Positions 35,315-47,706 of a DNA stretch of 64,000 bases are shown one piece after another. This stretch comes from Pseudozyma flocculosa PF-1 (taxonomy: Eukaryota; Basidiomycota; Ustilaginomycetes; Ustilaginales; Ustilaginaceae). The stretch lies in NCBI RefSeq assembly GCF_000417875.1, contig NW_006920886.1:418120-482119 (forward strand), written 5' to 3'. Numbering within the stretch: the stretch's first letter is position 1; each line of letters opens with the position of its first letter. Made by a program: the position numbers and the translations under genes. Under the pieces are notes generated by a model that saw nothing but the letters and a program-made list of their open reading frames with translations, searched no databases and had not been told where the DNA came from.

Positions 35315-38179
35315 TCATGATACGCCCTCGAGCAGCCTCCAAAAGCCTGGCAGGTCGACGACCTGCCTCTCGGCAGCCCCTGGCCTCATCTTGCGGAGCT
35401 CCTCAAAGTAAGGCCTGACCGGATCGTGCTCCGACAGCGACGTGGCCGCCTCATTCTCTTGGACCTGTGCCTCGGACTGTGCCCGCCCTGCCGGGGCGGC
35501 GTCGTCATCCCGCGAGGCGGCGGCGTTTGCGGGCGGATCGACGTCCATGGCCGCGTTGCCGTCATCGCCATCCTCGCTCTTGACCTTGGGTCCGCATTTC
35601 GCCCACTCCCGCTGCCGCTGCTCGACGAGTGCGGCGAGGGCCGTGAGGAGGCGGGCGCCATTGCGCGGCGATTTGGACCCTGGATCGCCATCGTCATCGC
35701 CTTCGTCGTGCTCGTCTGGCGCATCAGACGAGGTGGCGACGAGCGCCAGGGCGGCGTCCAGCTCCGACTTGAGCGCCGCGACATCTTGTGCCAAGCCGCG
35801 CTCGATGTGCACCAGGCGATGCACGGCCAGCACCAGCCCGGCCTGCAGCAGCGCCACGTCGAACCAGGGCGCCAACGGCTTTGTCGACGCCGCAGCGACG
35901 CCGCGCAAGGCCTCGGCGGCGCGCAGCACTGCCCGTGCCGACTTGACCGCGAGCTGGGCGACGGGATCGCTGGTGCGCAGAAACGGACGCGTCGCGCGCA
36001 GGCCGAGCCAGCTGGCAGTGAGGAGGCGCAGACTGTCATGTGCCTTGACCCTGTCCGGCAACCCGGCCTCGCTCCGCGTCGGTGGGTGGCAGGATGCTAG
36101 GTCCTCGAGCATCTTTTGGATCTCGTGAGGCGTCAACGTTGCCCGGCCTCCGCCGGGTGCTGCGGACGCGGCCACGACGCCGAGCATCTGGTCGATATCG
36201 CGGTGCAGTGCGAGGTTCGAGGTGGTGGTGCGTGTCTGGTCCACTCCGTCGGCTGTGCCTTCAAAGCTCGAAGCGGGCACATCGAGGCTCTCGCCGTCGG
36301 CAAGCTCTGCCTCCTCGACGCCCAGTGTCACGCGCGACGTCTCGCCCTCGACGGCAGCCCAGTCGCCGCACATGGCCGACTGCCACCTGAGCTGGGCCCA
36401 GAGCATCCTCGCCGACTCGCGCACCAGGTGCGACCGATCCGGCAGCACCGCCTCGAGCATGTCGTCCTCGCGGCGCGGGACGATTCCATCGTCGGTCGAC
36501 GAGAGCAGCTGCCGCAGCAGGTCCGCCTCCTCCGCGGCCTGATACTCGGTGTCGTCCTGGAACTGCGCCTTGCGCACAGCAGCGATAGGCCCGGTGCGGA
36601 CCGTGGTGTCGTCGTCTTCGGGTCGCGACTGCCATCGTTGGCGGTCTAGCTCTGCGGTGCCAAGCGCGTGCAGCCCGAGCTTGCGGGCGAGTGTCAGGCA
36701 CTGTCGGCCGGCGCGCGGCGGATGTCGATGCGAAATATGTCGCGAGTGAGGAGGCCAGATCAGCCTGGTGGTGAGAGGGTCGTCGGTCGATCAATTGGGC
36801 ATACTCGAGCGCACTCACCATGCGTGCATAGACGCTCGAGGAGCCGACCTTGCCGCGATTCGCTGCATGGACGCCAAAAAGCGAAAGCGCGTTGAGTGTG
36901 TTGAGGTTAGGCTGCTCGAGGAGATCGCCCATGCCCAGCAGAGCCTTGCAGGTATCGTGCCATTGCTCAATCACTGAGCAGGCGGGCAGCCCATGGCACA
37001 GAACGCATCGACAAGCTGAACTGTCAGTCTCCGGTGCATCGTCGTTGTGGTTGCCGGCGAAGCGAAGTGCACCGCCCACTCACGATCAGACACGGCATCG
37101 ACGCCCGTGGCGATTCCTTGGCGCACAAGGTCCTCGGCTGGGCGGCATTCGGCGGCGGCGGCCATGACCTCGAAGAGGAGCGCGAGGAAGCTGAGATCCA
37201 CGCCGAGATCCTCGACGAAGCCGTTGCGCCACTCGGCAATGTCGCCGCGCAGGCCGATGAGCTGGTTTCGAAAGAGGCGCCAGCTGATGCCGAGCGGCAC
37301 CAGCCTCTCGTAGGTTCGGAAGCCGTCGAGGAGCGTGTTGATGGCGTGGTCGTTGGGCAGAGAGCCCACGATGAGCTCGATCTTGTCCTTTGTCGCGGTC
37401 GAGGCAAAGGGGAAGGGTGCGCCACCATCGATGGGCGTCGTGCCGGGGAGGCGGTCGACTGCCGCGACATCCAATCCTCCGTCGTCATCATCGTCGTCGA
37501 TCAGCGAGATGACTTCGGCCGACTGCGGTGGCGCGGAGGATCGCGCCGTCGTCGAGCTCGCCGACGGGCCCGCCGCAGCGGCATTGGCGGAGTGCACTGC
37601 CCTGGCATGGGCGGCACCCGCCAGCGCAGCAGCGTCGATCTGTCGGCCCTGAGCAGAAACGAGCGGCGAGCCGGCCGCCGCGTCGACGGCAGACGGAGTG
37701 GGGCTGCCAAAGTCGGGCTCAGAGCCACGCATCCGCATCTCGAGCCGCGAGATGCGCTCAAGCACCGTGCGAGCATCGGTGTCGCTCAGCCCGAGCAGCG
37801 TCGAGCCGGGCGCGACAGGCGTTGTCGGCTCCTGGGGCAGCGGCAGGGGCGCCGGAGATGGGGCCGGTTCAAAGGCAGGCGACGACCAGTCCGAGCTCTC
37901 GCGACCGGCACCGCCGGCATGGTGGTGTGAGAAGCCGCCGACCGAGGCTGCTGCGGCCGCCTGCTGGAACGTCTCTGGGTCCGTCTCTTCTGCCCAGTTG
38001 CACCGCTCGACGGGGATGCGGCGCCGCTTGCACGGGCCGCAGTGCGGGCGCACCTTGTCGCACTTGACCTTGCGCGTCTTGCATTGGAGGCAGGTATTGA
38101 CCTTGCGACGCTGCTGCTGCCGGTATGCGAGCGTGCTGTCGTCGGGCCCGCCAAAGTACGACGGATCGAAGCCGGACAT
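35315..38179 (-). CDS. Zn2Cys6 (Gal4-type) fungal transcription factor
   Basis: Sequence-specific nuclear regulator; target genes cannot be told from sequence. Exons 38179-37084, 36973-36819 and 36700-35315; introns of 110 and 118 bases (GTGAGT...CAG); 878 residues. The zinc cluster has cysteines at 30, 33, 40, 47, 50 and 60 (CLQCKTRKVKCDKVRPHC then GPC), spacing C-x2-C-x6-C-x6-C-x2-C-x9-C. A Pro/Ala/Ser-rich linker and an acidic DDDDDD patch follow. The middle-homology region includes GSLPNDHAINTLLDGFRTYE, and CKALLGMGDLLEQPNLNTL. The second splice joins YARM to CLTLARKLGLHALG, a familiar feature of this domain. Using CGACAG at 36706-36701 as the acceptor keeps the frame; a nearer CAG would break it. 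The C-terminal half is alpha-helical and acidic in places. Confidence 0.88.
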
Positions 38180-38511
38180 GGCGGCGGTGGCGGCGAGTCG
38201 GTCGTGCGCGAGATGTCGCGATGGCGTCTTGCGGTCCGAGTGTCCGCCTCCTTGACCTCTCGAGCCGTCAGCGGGGGGTCCGGCAGGGGTAATCGCCGCC
38301 GCAGCCGCGGCCGTACTATAGCGTGGCGCGATCGATTCGCCGACGTGTCCGGCGGGTCGACGTCGTCGCTCGCCCGCTCCACCGCCCGTCCGGAGGGCTA
38401 GACGAGGGCAAGAGAGGCTCGGGGGTCTGGTCCGGGCCGGCCAAAGGACGGGTGGCTGTTTTCCGCTTGCGTTGCACGCGATCTCCTCTCGCCGGTCGTT
38501 CCTCTCCCTCC

Positions 38512-38518
<7 letters not shown>

Positions 38519-38543
<25 letters not shown>
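38519..38543. repeat. (TC)n microsatellite
   Basis: About twelve TC dinucleotides upstream of the Zn2Cys6 gene, within a longer pyrimidine tract from about 38500. Confidence 0.9.
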
Positions 38544-39566
38544 TCCGCTGTGCTCGTCGACCAAAGGGCGGGCCGAGGCGTGAGAAGGGGCAGAGGCAAG
38601 CTGGAAATGGACGGAGGAGTTGCCGCTGCGCTGCGTGGATGGATCGAGGCTGCAGGATGTGGTCGGGACCAGACCCTGGATTCGTAATTCCAGCAGGACG
38701 CCCACGACCTCGGTTGTCGGCCAAGCGGACCGCCTCACTTTGGCGGGGATGCGTGCCCGGAACACGGCACTCGGGTTTGCAGACGCGTCGGGAGCCGTTG
38801 GGACCTCGCTCGGCTCCGAGTTGGAAGGTGGCGGCAGGCTCAGTGCTCGTCAGGGCGTGCGTGCCCTAGCCTGCTGTGCTTGGCCCGGCCGCATTCGCCG
38901 CGAGGTGGCTTGGTTTGCCCTTGAGTGTGCGTGCATGCCCTGCTGACATGCTGCCTTGCTCGCGGCTCTATACCTCCTGCCGCCTCTGCGCCAAGGTGAG
39001 CGCATGCCAGCCAGTCGGACAGCATGGCCCAGCATGGGCCAGCATGGTCCAAGCGAGCACAAAGTCTCTCACGGGCGCGTGCAGATCCGTTGCTGGCCCG
39101 ATGCATATGGCTTCGGCTTCGGCAGCGAGGGAGGGGAGCCATTCCGACCCAGGAACTGGGGGTCGCCTTTCATGCCGAACGAGCACAGGAGGACGCCCGC
39201 CCTCTCACCCCGACAAATACGATGGACGCGGCGGCCAGCGACGGCATCGGTCCCTCGCATTGGCCTTGCTCCTTGCCTGGCGCAGGCAGATCCGGCCTTT
39301 GTACTTTGTACTGCATGACGACCAGGCTCTCGACGGGAGTCATCCATCGTATGGCGGAGACGGGCGCGATGCTGCCGAGAAGTCCGTCGATGCTGAGCCG
39401 CGGCTGTATCAACCCAGGATCCGGAGGTCGAGTGACTGCACCGGGGCTCGCTAGCATTCAGGGAGTCCGTCTGGCTCGTCTACCGGTGCCTGTCCAACGG
39501 AAAGGTCGCAGACGTCGGCTTGCCATCCATCGGCATGCCGGACTCTCGATGGAACCGTGCTGCGCT

Positions 39567-39595
39567 ACGGTACGGTACGTCATGTACCGTACCGT
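39567..39595. repeat. Perfect 12-base inverted repeat built on GGTAC
   Basis: ACGGTACGGTAC (39567-39578) and its exact reverse complement GTACCGTACCGT (39584-39595) are separated by five bases. The transcript could form a 12-bp hairpin, followed by GTGCCGTGCCGTGCC. It lies in the gene-poor island. Confidence 0.85.
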
Positions 39596-42500
39596 GCCGT
39601 GCCGTGCCTGCCGGGCTCGGGTGGTTGGGCACGTCGGGGGTCGCGCTGCTCGAGTGCGTACCCTAGAAGAGCCCAGCGGAGTCAGCCATGTGACGCTCGC
39701 AACAGCTTGGCCTTGCTTGTTGTGGCCCACCATCTCATGACCTGTGAGCGCCTCCTTTGCCAGAGCAAGATAATCGTCGCAGCCGGTGGGCCAGACTCAG
39801 TCTACTCGCCAGAATACTGGTATCTCGCTCGGTAACTCGTCATACGAGCGCCCGCCGGGCGGCCTGTTGCTGCATCCCCTGGGTCGCCCCGGAGCCAAGC
39901 CACGAACAAAGCCAAGCCCGGAAGCCCCAATTGACCAGGCATCGATAATCGTGCAGCGGAGCAGCCGAGAGAGTGTGGGTCACGGTACGGTCCTGTACGT
40001 GCGGATGCCCGATCGTACATCTTGATGGGTTGTTCAGGGTGGTTTATCCGTCATCCGTCGCACCAGTTCGCCCTCTGGAGACGGAGGCAAGCAAGTCAAG
40101 GCAGGGAATGGACCTCTCGGCCTGCCCTCACCCGTGGCGCCGTGGACCCGGCGAATGTACGAAATGAGGGTCGAGGGCCGAGGTCTAGACCGCTCCGGAT
40201 CGCCCGTCCTCGCGTGGATCTCTGCCTCGCCTGGACTCGGTTGTCTGGCCAGCGGTACGGCAGCGGTGCCAGACATGCGGTCGGCAGAGGCAGAGTGTGG
40301 CATGCCGTGTGCTGGGCTATGTACATCCCTTCGCCGAGCAGTCCAAGCGCGACCGGCTACTTTTGCAAGTGGAAAGGCCGGACCGGCAGGCGAGGCGTCC
40401 GATGGTGCCGTTGCGCCAGACGGTTTCGACATCAAGCACCTGTTACGGTTGCCCCGCCCGGCTACCCGTATGAGGCAAAGGTGTCCGCATGCAAGAAGAG
40501 AGAGAGATGGAGAAAGGCAGACAGAGAGTGAGAGCGAGATGGCAATGAGATGGCCCTTCTCAGCTCGCTCGCACGCTAACGGAGCCAGAGCGATGTGAGG
40601 TGTTGCAGAGGGCTCACTGGTACCTACATGGGACAAGATTAGTGCTCTGCGCTCTCGCGATCCCTCGGGTAGGCGCGGTGGCGCTATAGGAGCGGCCTTG
40701 TTGTGGTACGGTACAGATGGGTGCCATTATTGTCCTGTCACCGTCCAGGCCAGAGGTGACTTGTCATCGCGCCTCGACCCCGACCCGCGCCCCGAGACGA
40801 GAAGGGGGCCCGGCGAGCGAAGATTGCCGGACAAGAATGCTTCACGACCATTGGAAAGAGGGCGAGCTGGCTGGGCGAGCGCGATTTCGGCGGCCAGCCC
40901 GTCGCGCCAGCCTCAGATGCGAAGGGCCTCGCTTGACTTCCTGGGGTGCCGACTTGGTACGGCGGCCGTCCGATATCGTATGTTTCTTGAGAGGATGGAT
41001 AACAGGCTAGTCGGGGGCGAGGGCTAGAGTAGGCTCCGGGTCAAGAGCTGGGTCACGTTCTCTTATCCCACATCGGAGGCCGGGCGGCTGCTGAAGCAGG
41101 GCGTCGGAATGAGAGACGCCGTGCTCACTTAGCAGGAAAGCCCTGTTCGCACTGTAGCCGGATGGATGTCAGTACCAGAAGAGAACGGGTGCCTGGAGCT
41201 TTGAATCCGTTACCGTACAGATACTGTAGTCGATGGTTCGACTGAGTGCTGCCCCTCCCGGGCAGGTCGGCGTGGTGAGGTAAGACAAAGACAAATATCC
41301 CGCGAGCTCCTGCCGGTAGGCAAGCACCTGCAGGCGGCGGTACCGTAAGAGAGCAAGAAGAGCTGACTCCGGCTACGGTGGCTACACTGTGCCTTGCCCC
41401 TGCCTGTTGATCGAGCCTGGTCGCAAATGGCACCGACCGGCTGACCCCGCCCGGCTGGCTGTCCGCCCTGGCCAGGCATTCGGCATGCGCCGCGCCCCGA
41501 AACCATACGACCTAGACTGCCCAGAAGGAAGGCGTTGAGCGAAAGAACCCAGCCCAACCGGATAGACGCTGGCGGCCGCGAACGTACTGGATGGATGACC
41601 TCGCGCGGCAGGGACGCGACCCATATGAAGGAGGGGAGAGCAGACGAAAACAAGGGCGTGAGGGGAGAGAAGCCAGCGCAAGCCAGCTGAGCCTGCCGCC
41701 GTCGTTAGCCGAAGGCCCGGGCGAGCGAGTGAAGCGCCTACAGGTAGGTACATACACGCCGGCCTAAGGTGCGCGCAAACGCGGATGGCCCCGGACTCCG
41801 AACTGGATGCGAGCGAGCGAGGTTCTCGGCCCTCGGCAAGACGTCTGTGCACGATGCTGCTTCGGTCACGGCCTGCCCCGCTGCCCGGGCTTGATGCCGG
41901 TCCGCGGATGTGAAACATCCGTCTGGCCGTCATGAGCACTCCCTCCGGCGGCCATGTTGTACCCTGTGTACGCTCGTCTCGATCGTCCCGTATGTGTTTG
42001 CTGTTGTGGCTGCGGCAAGGGGACAAGGTCCGCTGGCGACGGCCTCGCACGGCCCTGACGCCGGGTGGCTGATGAAACGCGGGCCGGCAGCGTGGGCGAG
42101 ACGCCGGCGCGCGTGTGCGTTTCGATCTTTCTTCTTCATTTCTTTCCGCGTGTGGATGGGTCAGCCAGATTCTCGGGTTGCTCCGATCTCCGGTGGGGCC
42201 CGGTTGGCCCGACAGTTCGGCCTCTCTGCCTCCTTAACGCTGAGCTCCGGCTCGATCTCTCGGGATCAAAGCGCGGCGTTGGAGCACCATCTGCTGCATC
42301 AGGCCCGGCCCGCCTTGTCGCCGCACCTTGAGGTCTTTTTGTGTCGGCAGAGGCGACTGCGAGGTTGGCCCGAGGAAGACTAGAAGCTAAAATTACTGGA
42401 CTGATGGTGGAACGGGCCGAGTTGGGCGTCGGGCGAATCGCGATCACGTCCGCAGAGGCGAAGTCGGTCTCGGGCGTGTGGGGTTCGCGTCACGGGCGCC

Positions 42501-42860
42501 AAGATGCCCGCCGCTTTCGCCGCCGCCGCCGCCGTCGTCGTCGTCGTTGCTCCTTGGACTCTGAACCACGGCGCCGAGGTTGGCAGTTCATCGTATAAAG
42601 AAGGAGCCGACAGCCGAGCTCATATACAGCGAAATAAAGAACGGTGTCCTGGGAAGGATATCGATATGTCCGGCGGCGACCGGACCTACAGGCATGTGGT
42701 GGTGGCTTGCTCGTATGCCTGCAAACAACAGCCCAGCGTGCGTGCCAACACCGCTGCGACCTCGAGTCGGTTGGTTGGTACGGTAGGCAGGCGGACGGCC
42801 CGGCCGGGACCGTGCCTTGAGCCGCCTCGATCAACCCGAGCCCCGCATATCTCCGGGTGT

Positions 42861-42924
42861 TGCTTGCTTGCTGCGCTGCTTGCTTGCTGCGCTGCTTGCT
42901 TGCTGCGCTGCTTGCTTGCTGCTG
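42861..42924. repeat. 16-base tandem repeat, four copies
   Basis: Unit TGCTTGCTTGCTGCGC at 42861-42876, 42877-42892 and 42893-42908, exact, then a fourth copy at 42909-42924 diverging in its last bases. Confidence 0.95.
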
Positions 42925-44414
42925 CTCGCTCGTCCGAGCTCTGATCTCTGCCTGCATGTCATCGGGACGCGAGAACAATAGAACGGCCAGCCGGGTTCCG
43001 GAATGGAGGCTGGGGGCAGAAAGCCTGCCCGCGGTCATCCTGTATGGTCTGGTCAGTCCTCGAAACGGAGAGCATCAGCACGCGGTCTTAGGGGTTTGCG
43101 TTCGAAGGCGGCGTCGACCAGAGCATCCCCTCGATGTTTCCGCTTCCCGCAGTACCTAGTACGCTTCTTGCCGCGACGGAGATCGACGGGCTGGGTGGCC
43201 GACGCCTGCAGGCATGTGTATCCTTGACCTCAAACATTATGCTGCCTCGGGGCGGAATCTGCACCGAGGGCGTCCCGGAACCTGCGACGGGGCTTCGTCC
43301 GTGCGCGGCGTGCGTGGCGTGCGCAATGAGAGTGCGTCCGGTGGGATACGGGCGTGTCCGGGCGCGCCGAGCAGGCAGACGACGACGTACGAAAGCCAGA
43401 TCGTGCTCCGCCTTGTCATGCCGCGAACGACGGAGCGCCTCGCCTTCAAAACGTCAGACCGATGGAGCTGCGAAGGAGCAAGGGGACACGACCAAGCAGG
43501 CAGAGCCCAGTCCACGGTGCACGTCGGTGCGATGGTGTGCGGGCCAAAGGCAGCGAGATCAAGCTAGCCTAGCTTGCATAGCTCGCTCGCCCCTACCTAC
43601 TTGCCGCTGCTGTGAGTCTTGGTCACCTTGCTTGCACCTCTGAGGCGGACGAAGTTCTACATACCTGTCGAAGCTTTGCGCTTGACGTCGACCTGGCCTT
43701 TCGATGTTGCCGGCTTCGCAGTCTTCACCGCAGAGCTGTCGGGAGCATCCCAGCCAACCGATGGAACGAGGTCACACATGGGCGCAGGCCGGGCGACGAG
43801 CCCTATGAACGTAAAGTCGATTGGGCGGGCGTGCGTGCCGTATGGCTTGCGGCGGACAGACAGGAAAGACCCCTCTAAGAGAAGAGTAGAAACGCCTACC
43901 TGCCTGCCTGTCGGTGCGGAAGTGCCGGGGCTTCGGGACAAGCAAGGCTCGGGCGCGAGCCTGGGTCAGGCAAGGCAAAAATGGCGGTCGAGGTCGGGCG
44001 GGCGGTCGGGCAGGCTGGCGACGTGGCTGCAACGGTAGGTGACCTCGCCTGCGCCTGGACTGGCTTGGCTACGGTACGCATGGTTGGATGTGGTCCGGCT
44101 ACTTTGCTCGACCCAGCTTCTCGGGGTCCTCCTCGCTCTGGCCAGGGCAGGCTGCGTCCCAGCCTTGCTTGGGCCGTATTCAGCCTCTGCCTGCCTGCTG
44201 GAACCGGGTGGGGAGGTGAGAGTGGTTGGCCCTGGCCCCCCTCGCTCGTCTCCGGCCCTCGTCTTTGCCTCATCCTCCTCTCTTTTCTGCCCGCCCCGCC
44301 TCCTACCCTTTCCGCCGCCGCCCCCCTCTGCCCAAATCTGCCCTTGCCCTTGGCTAGCGTACGTGTTGCTTGTTGATCCCTCTGCACTGCGCCCAGGTAC
44401 AGCCGGCCTGGCAT

Positions 44415-44468
<54 letters not shown>
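44415..44468. repeat. (CAG)18 trinucleotide repeat
   Basis: Eighteen uninterrupted CAG units in sequence with no supportable gene. Confidence 0.95.
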
Positions 44469-44470
<2 letters not shown>

Positions 44471-45873
44471 GGCGGTGCTGCCACCGGTGCGGTAGTCACC
44501 AGTCACAACGGCCCAGGAGCGGGGTCGGGCCGCCGTCTCGGACGCATCCGCATCTGATCCGACCACACGTCGGTGCCAGCCTGCCTGCCTGTTGCTCACT
44601 GCGCGGGTGTGCTTACGCCCGCTGCGACTTCGGGCTTGGCTTGGCTTGCCCGGGCTGGACCGAAGAGCAGTACCGGGAGGCAGTGTGGCGGATGGCCCGT
44701 CGGGTGGCCCGCCGGAGCAAGCCACCAAGAAGCAGGCTAGGCAAGTGCTGTACGGGCCGTGCGGTCGACCCCCCGTGCCGCGACGCAGCTGGTGTCGGTG
44801 TTGCCGCCTTCGCTGCGGCTGCTGCCTAGGTTGGCCCTGCCCCCCTGCCATCGAGAAGACCACCACCATCCACCTCTCCGGGCGCCCTACTGCTCTTCCC
44901 CCCCTTCGCCCTGCTGTCGCCCTTGACCCAGTCCTCGTCGTCCTCACCCAGACCCAGACCTCGGTCCACCGTCCCCTTCCGGACCCCTCCGCCCGGCCTT
45001 CCGAGCTTTCCGCCCGTTTGCCTAACCATCGTCTGCTCAACCCAGCCATTCGCCGTTGTGCGCCCCGCCCCAAGCCACCTGCTTCGCTCAGCTTTCCTCC
45101 CGAGTCCGGCCACCTCCCGACGTTCCGACCCGCCGACCCACCGGTCGGCCCTGCTGCCGATAGTCCCCTCAGCCTGGTTCCCATCCGCTCCGCTCAGCTC
45201 GCTCTAGCCCGTTCCAGCCCAGCAGAGCACGTAGAGCATTTCGCATCGCATCGGCTTGCATCGGCACGCGCGGCCCTGCCTCGTTGGCACCTTGCATACT
45301 GCTGTACCCAGCGGCCAGCTTTCAGCGGCCAGCGCCAGGTGTCGCGCCTACGTGCCGTGTACTTTCACCTCACGTTTTCCTATCCGCTTGCCCAGCTCGG
45401 CCGGGCCTCGTCGGTCACCCGTCGAGGATCTTGGTCGCATCGTCTGCGGCGGCCCAACTCAGCGCAGCCCGTTGCTTCTCCGGAAGGACGCCCCGGATGC
45501 CATTGGGCCGGCCCGCCCTCTTGCCCATCTCCGAGATTGCCCCACGTCGTCGACATCACCACAGACCACACCGGCACCACCATCTTCGCCATCAACGTCA
45601 GCTTCACAACCACCATCACCATTACAGCCTTGCATTCGATCATTCCTCGTCGACCCGTGTCCGCTCTTGCTGGATTGCAGCCCTCTTCCGCCAGCTTCGC
45701 GCCTCCCTTGCTGCCCGGCTCTGCCCATCCCAGTGGCGCTGCGCCCGATCATCGTCGTCGTCCCGCCCTCCCGACATCTGGTCGCTCTGACGCCGGAGCA
45801 GTCACGATCCTAGACAGCGCCCGACGAGCGCATCCGTATCCGCAGCCGCAGCAGCAGCAGTAGCCTCACTGAC

Positions 45874-47706
45874 ATGGCCGCGTCAACCTCCGGCAACCCG
45901 ACCCAGGGCGGCTTTGGCCGGATGGCACCAAAGTCACCCATCGCTGGTAGAGCCAAACGTGAGTCGCACGCCTCTGACGCCAGTTTGTTACCTCTTAGTG
46001 CTGCGTCTGCAAAGGTCGGCCCATCTTGAGGCCCCTTGTCTGCAACACTCCGCTGACGACATCGTCGACAAAACGTTCCCACCCATGCCCATCCGCCGTC
46101 CATCCGCCGTCGTCATGGGTGGCCTTTCGTCTTGTCGCTGGCAGGTTCCAATTCGGGCTCCTTCATCGATCACCAGATGCCCCGGAGCCACGACGCTGCC
46201 GCCGCTGCCGCCGAGGCGGCGCGCATGGGCGCCAGGGACACGCCAGACCTCTTCGTTCCATCCACCCTGGGAGAGCACCTGCTCGAGACGACGTACCTCG
46301 GCGACGTTGTCAAGCCGCTGGTGCGCGCGCTGGTCCACGCCCGCATGGTGACGGCCCAGAGGGGACAAGGGGAGGACGAGCATGCTCACTTCTTTGCCGA
46401 TCTCGAACGGCTGCGCAACGAGCTGCAGCGTTCGGCCCAGCGCAGGCGGAACGTCGAGCTCGAGCGCGACGACCTCGCCCGCCGCCTAGATCGCGTCGTC
46501 GGCGCCGGCGCCGATCCGGCAATGGGCCGNNNNNNNNNNNNNNNNNNNNNNNNNNNNNNNNNNNNNNNNNNNNNNNNNNNNNNNNNNNNNNNNNNNNNNN
46601 NNNNNNNNNNNNNNNNNNNNNNNNNNNNNNNNNNNNNNNNNNNNNNNNNNNNNNNNNNNNNNNNNNNNNNNNNNNNNNNNNNNNNNNNNNNNNNNNNNNN
46701 NNNNNNNNNNNNNNNNNNNNNNNNNNNNNNNNNNNNNNNNNNNNNNNNNNNNNNNNNNNNNNNNNNNNNNNNNNNNNNNNNNNNNNNNNNNNNNNNNNNN
46801 NNNNNNNNNNNNNNNNNNNNNNNNNNNNNNNNNNNNNNNNNNNNNNNNNNNNNNNNNNNNNNNNNNNNNNNNNNNNNNNNNNNNNNNNNNNNNNNNNNNN
46901 NNNNNNNNNNNNNNNNNNNNNNNNNNNNNNNNNNNNNNNNNNNNNNNNNNNNNNNNNNNNNNNNNNNNNNNNNNNNNNNNNNNNNNNNNNNNNNNNNNNN
47001 NNNNNNNNNNNNNNNNNNNNNNNNNNNNNNNNNNNNNNNNNNNNNNNNNNNNNNNNNNNNNNNNNNNNNNNNNNNNNNNNNNNNNNNNNNNNNNNNNNNN
47101 NNNNNNNNNNNNNNNNNNNNNNNNNNNNNNNNNNNNNNNNNNNNNNNNNNNNNNNNNNNNNNNNNNNNNNNNNNNNNNNNNNNNNNNNNNNNNNNNNNNN
47201 NNNNNNNNNNNNNNNNNNNNNNNNNNNNNNNNNNNNNNNNNNNNNNNNNNNNNNNNNNNNNNNNNNNNNNNNNNNNNNNNNNNNNNNNNNNNNNNNNNNN
47301 NNNNNNNNNNNNNNNNNNNNNNNNNNNNNNNNNNNNNNNNNNNNNNNNNNNNNNNNNNNNNNNNNNNNNNNNNNNNNNNNNNNNNNNNNNNNNNNNNNNN
47401 NACAGCGGCGACACAGCGACGTCGCGCATCTCCAACGGCCGCGATGGTGGTGGCGACGGCGGCGGGCAGACACCGCAGGAACGGCAACGGCTGCCTCACC
47501 ACCTCTCTTCGCGCCAGCGCGAGGAGCTCAGCCCAAGCCCGCCCCTGGCTGCCGGTCGTGGAGCAGGTACACAGGAGCGCGCGGGTGGCGCTGCCGCCAA
47601 TGGCGACCCCGCCTCTTCGTCGGCTGCCGGTACGCCGCACAACGGCAAGCGGGAAGAGGCCAGGCGTCGCGAGGCCAGCTCGTCGCCGGACCAGCTCGAG
47701 GACTGA
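45874..47706 (+). CDS. Unrecognised protein with a short coiled coil, broken by an assembly gap
   Basis: Not recognised. Model: exon 45874-45958 (start MAASTSGNPTQGGFGRMAPK), intron of 186 bases (GTGAGT...CAG), then exon from 46145 into the gap at 46530, and after the gap 47402-47706. The junction gives GRAKRSNSGSFIDHQM in frame. Residues after the junction are alanine-rich, then LGEHLLETTYLGDVVKPLVR, then a likely coiled coil around FFADLERLRNELQRSAQRRR. After the gap the frame continuing at the literal gap length reads SGDTATSRISNGRDGGGDGG and ends ASSSPDQLED, a disordered Ser/Arg/Glu-rich tail. That frame is chosen over the other two by composition and because it matches the exon 2 frame. 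About 290 codons are hidden if the gap is all coding. No function can be assigned. Confidence 0.6.
46530..47401. other. Assembly gap inside the unrecognised gene
   Basis: 872 N bases between two stretches that appear to belong to one coding sequence. Confidence 0.99.

Larger units (their letters stand above)
38180..45873. other. Gene-poor, repeat-bearing island of 7.7 kb
   Basis: No gene on either strand is supportable. The open frames are low-complexity, lack recognisable domains and show no convincing chain of splice sites. The only clear content is repeats, listed separately: a TC run, a 12-base inverted repeat, many GGTACGG copies, a 16-base tandem repeat and a CAG run. No tRNA, 5S or snRNA was recognised by eye. 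The last ~1 kb before 45874 is CT- and Pro-codon-rich and is probably the promoter and leader of the next gene. Confidence 0.5.

Noticed and set aside
36574..36760. Apparent frameshift in the Zn2Cys6 gene between YFAS... and CLTLARKLGLH
   Set aside because: Choosing the CGACAG acceptor at 36706-36701 gives an intact frame from the GTGAGT donor, so no frameshift is needed.
42861..42924. Possible CRISPR-like array
   Set aside because: It is a direct tandem repeat with no spacers, in a eukaryotic genome.
44592..45863. 423-codon open frame in the gene-poor island
   Set aside because: Pro/Ser/Arg/Leu-rich with no domain, mixed codon preference, and it lies just before the start of the next gene in a CT-rich leader.
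38180..45873. tRNA, 5S rRNA or snRNA genes
   Set aside because: I looked for B-box (GGTTCRANNCC) and U6-like sequence on both strands by eye and found no convincing match; a covariance-model search would settle it.
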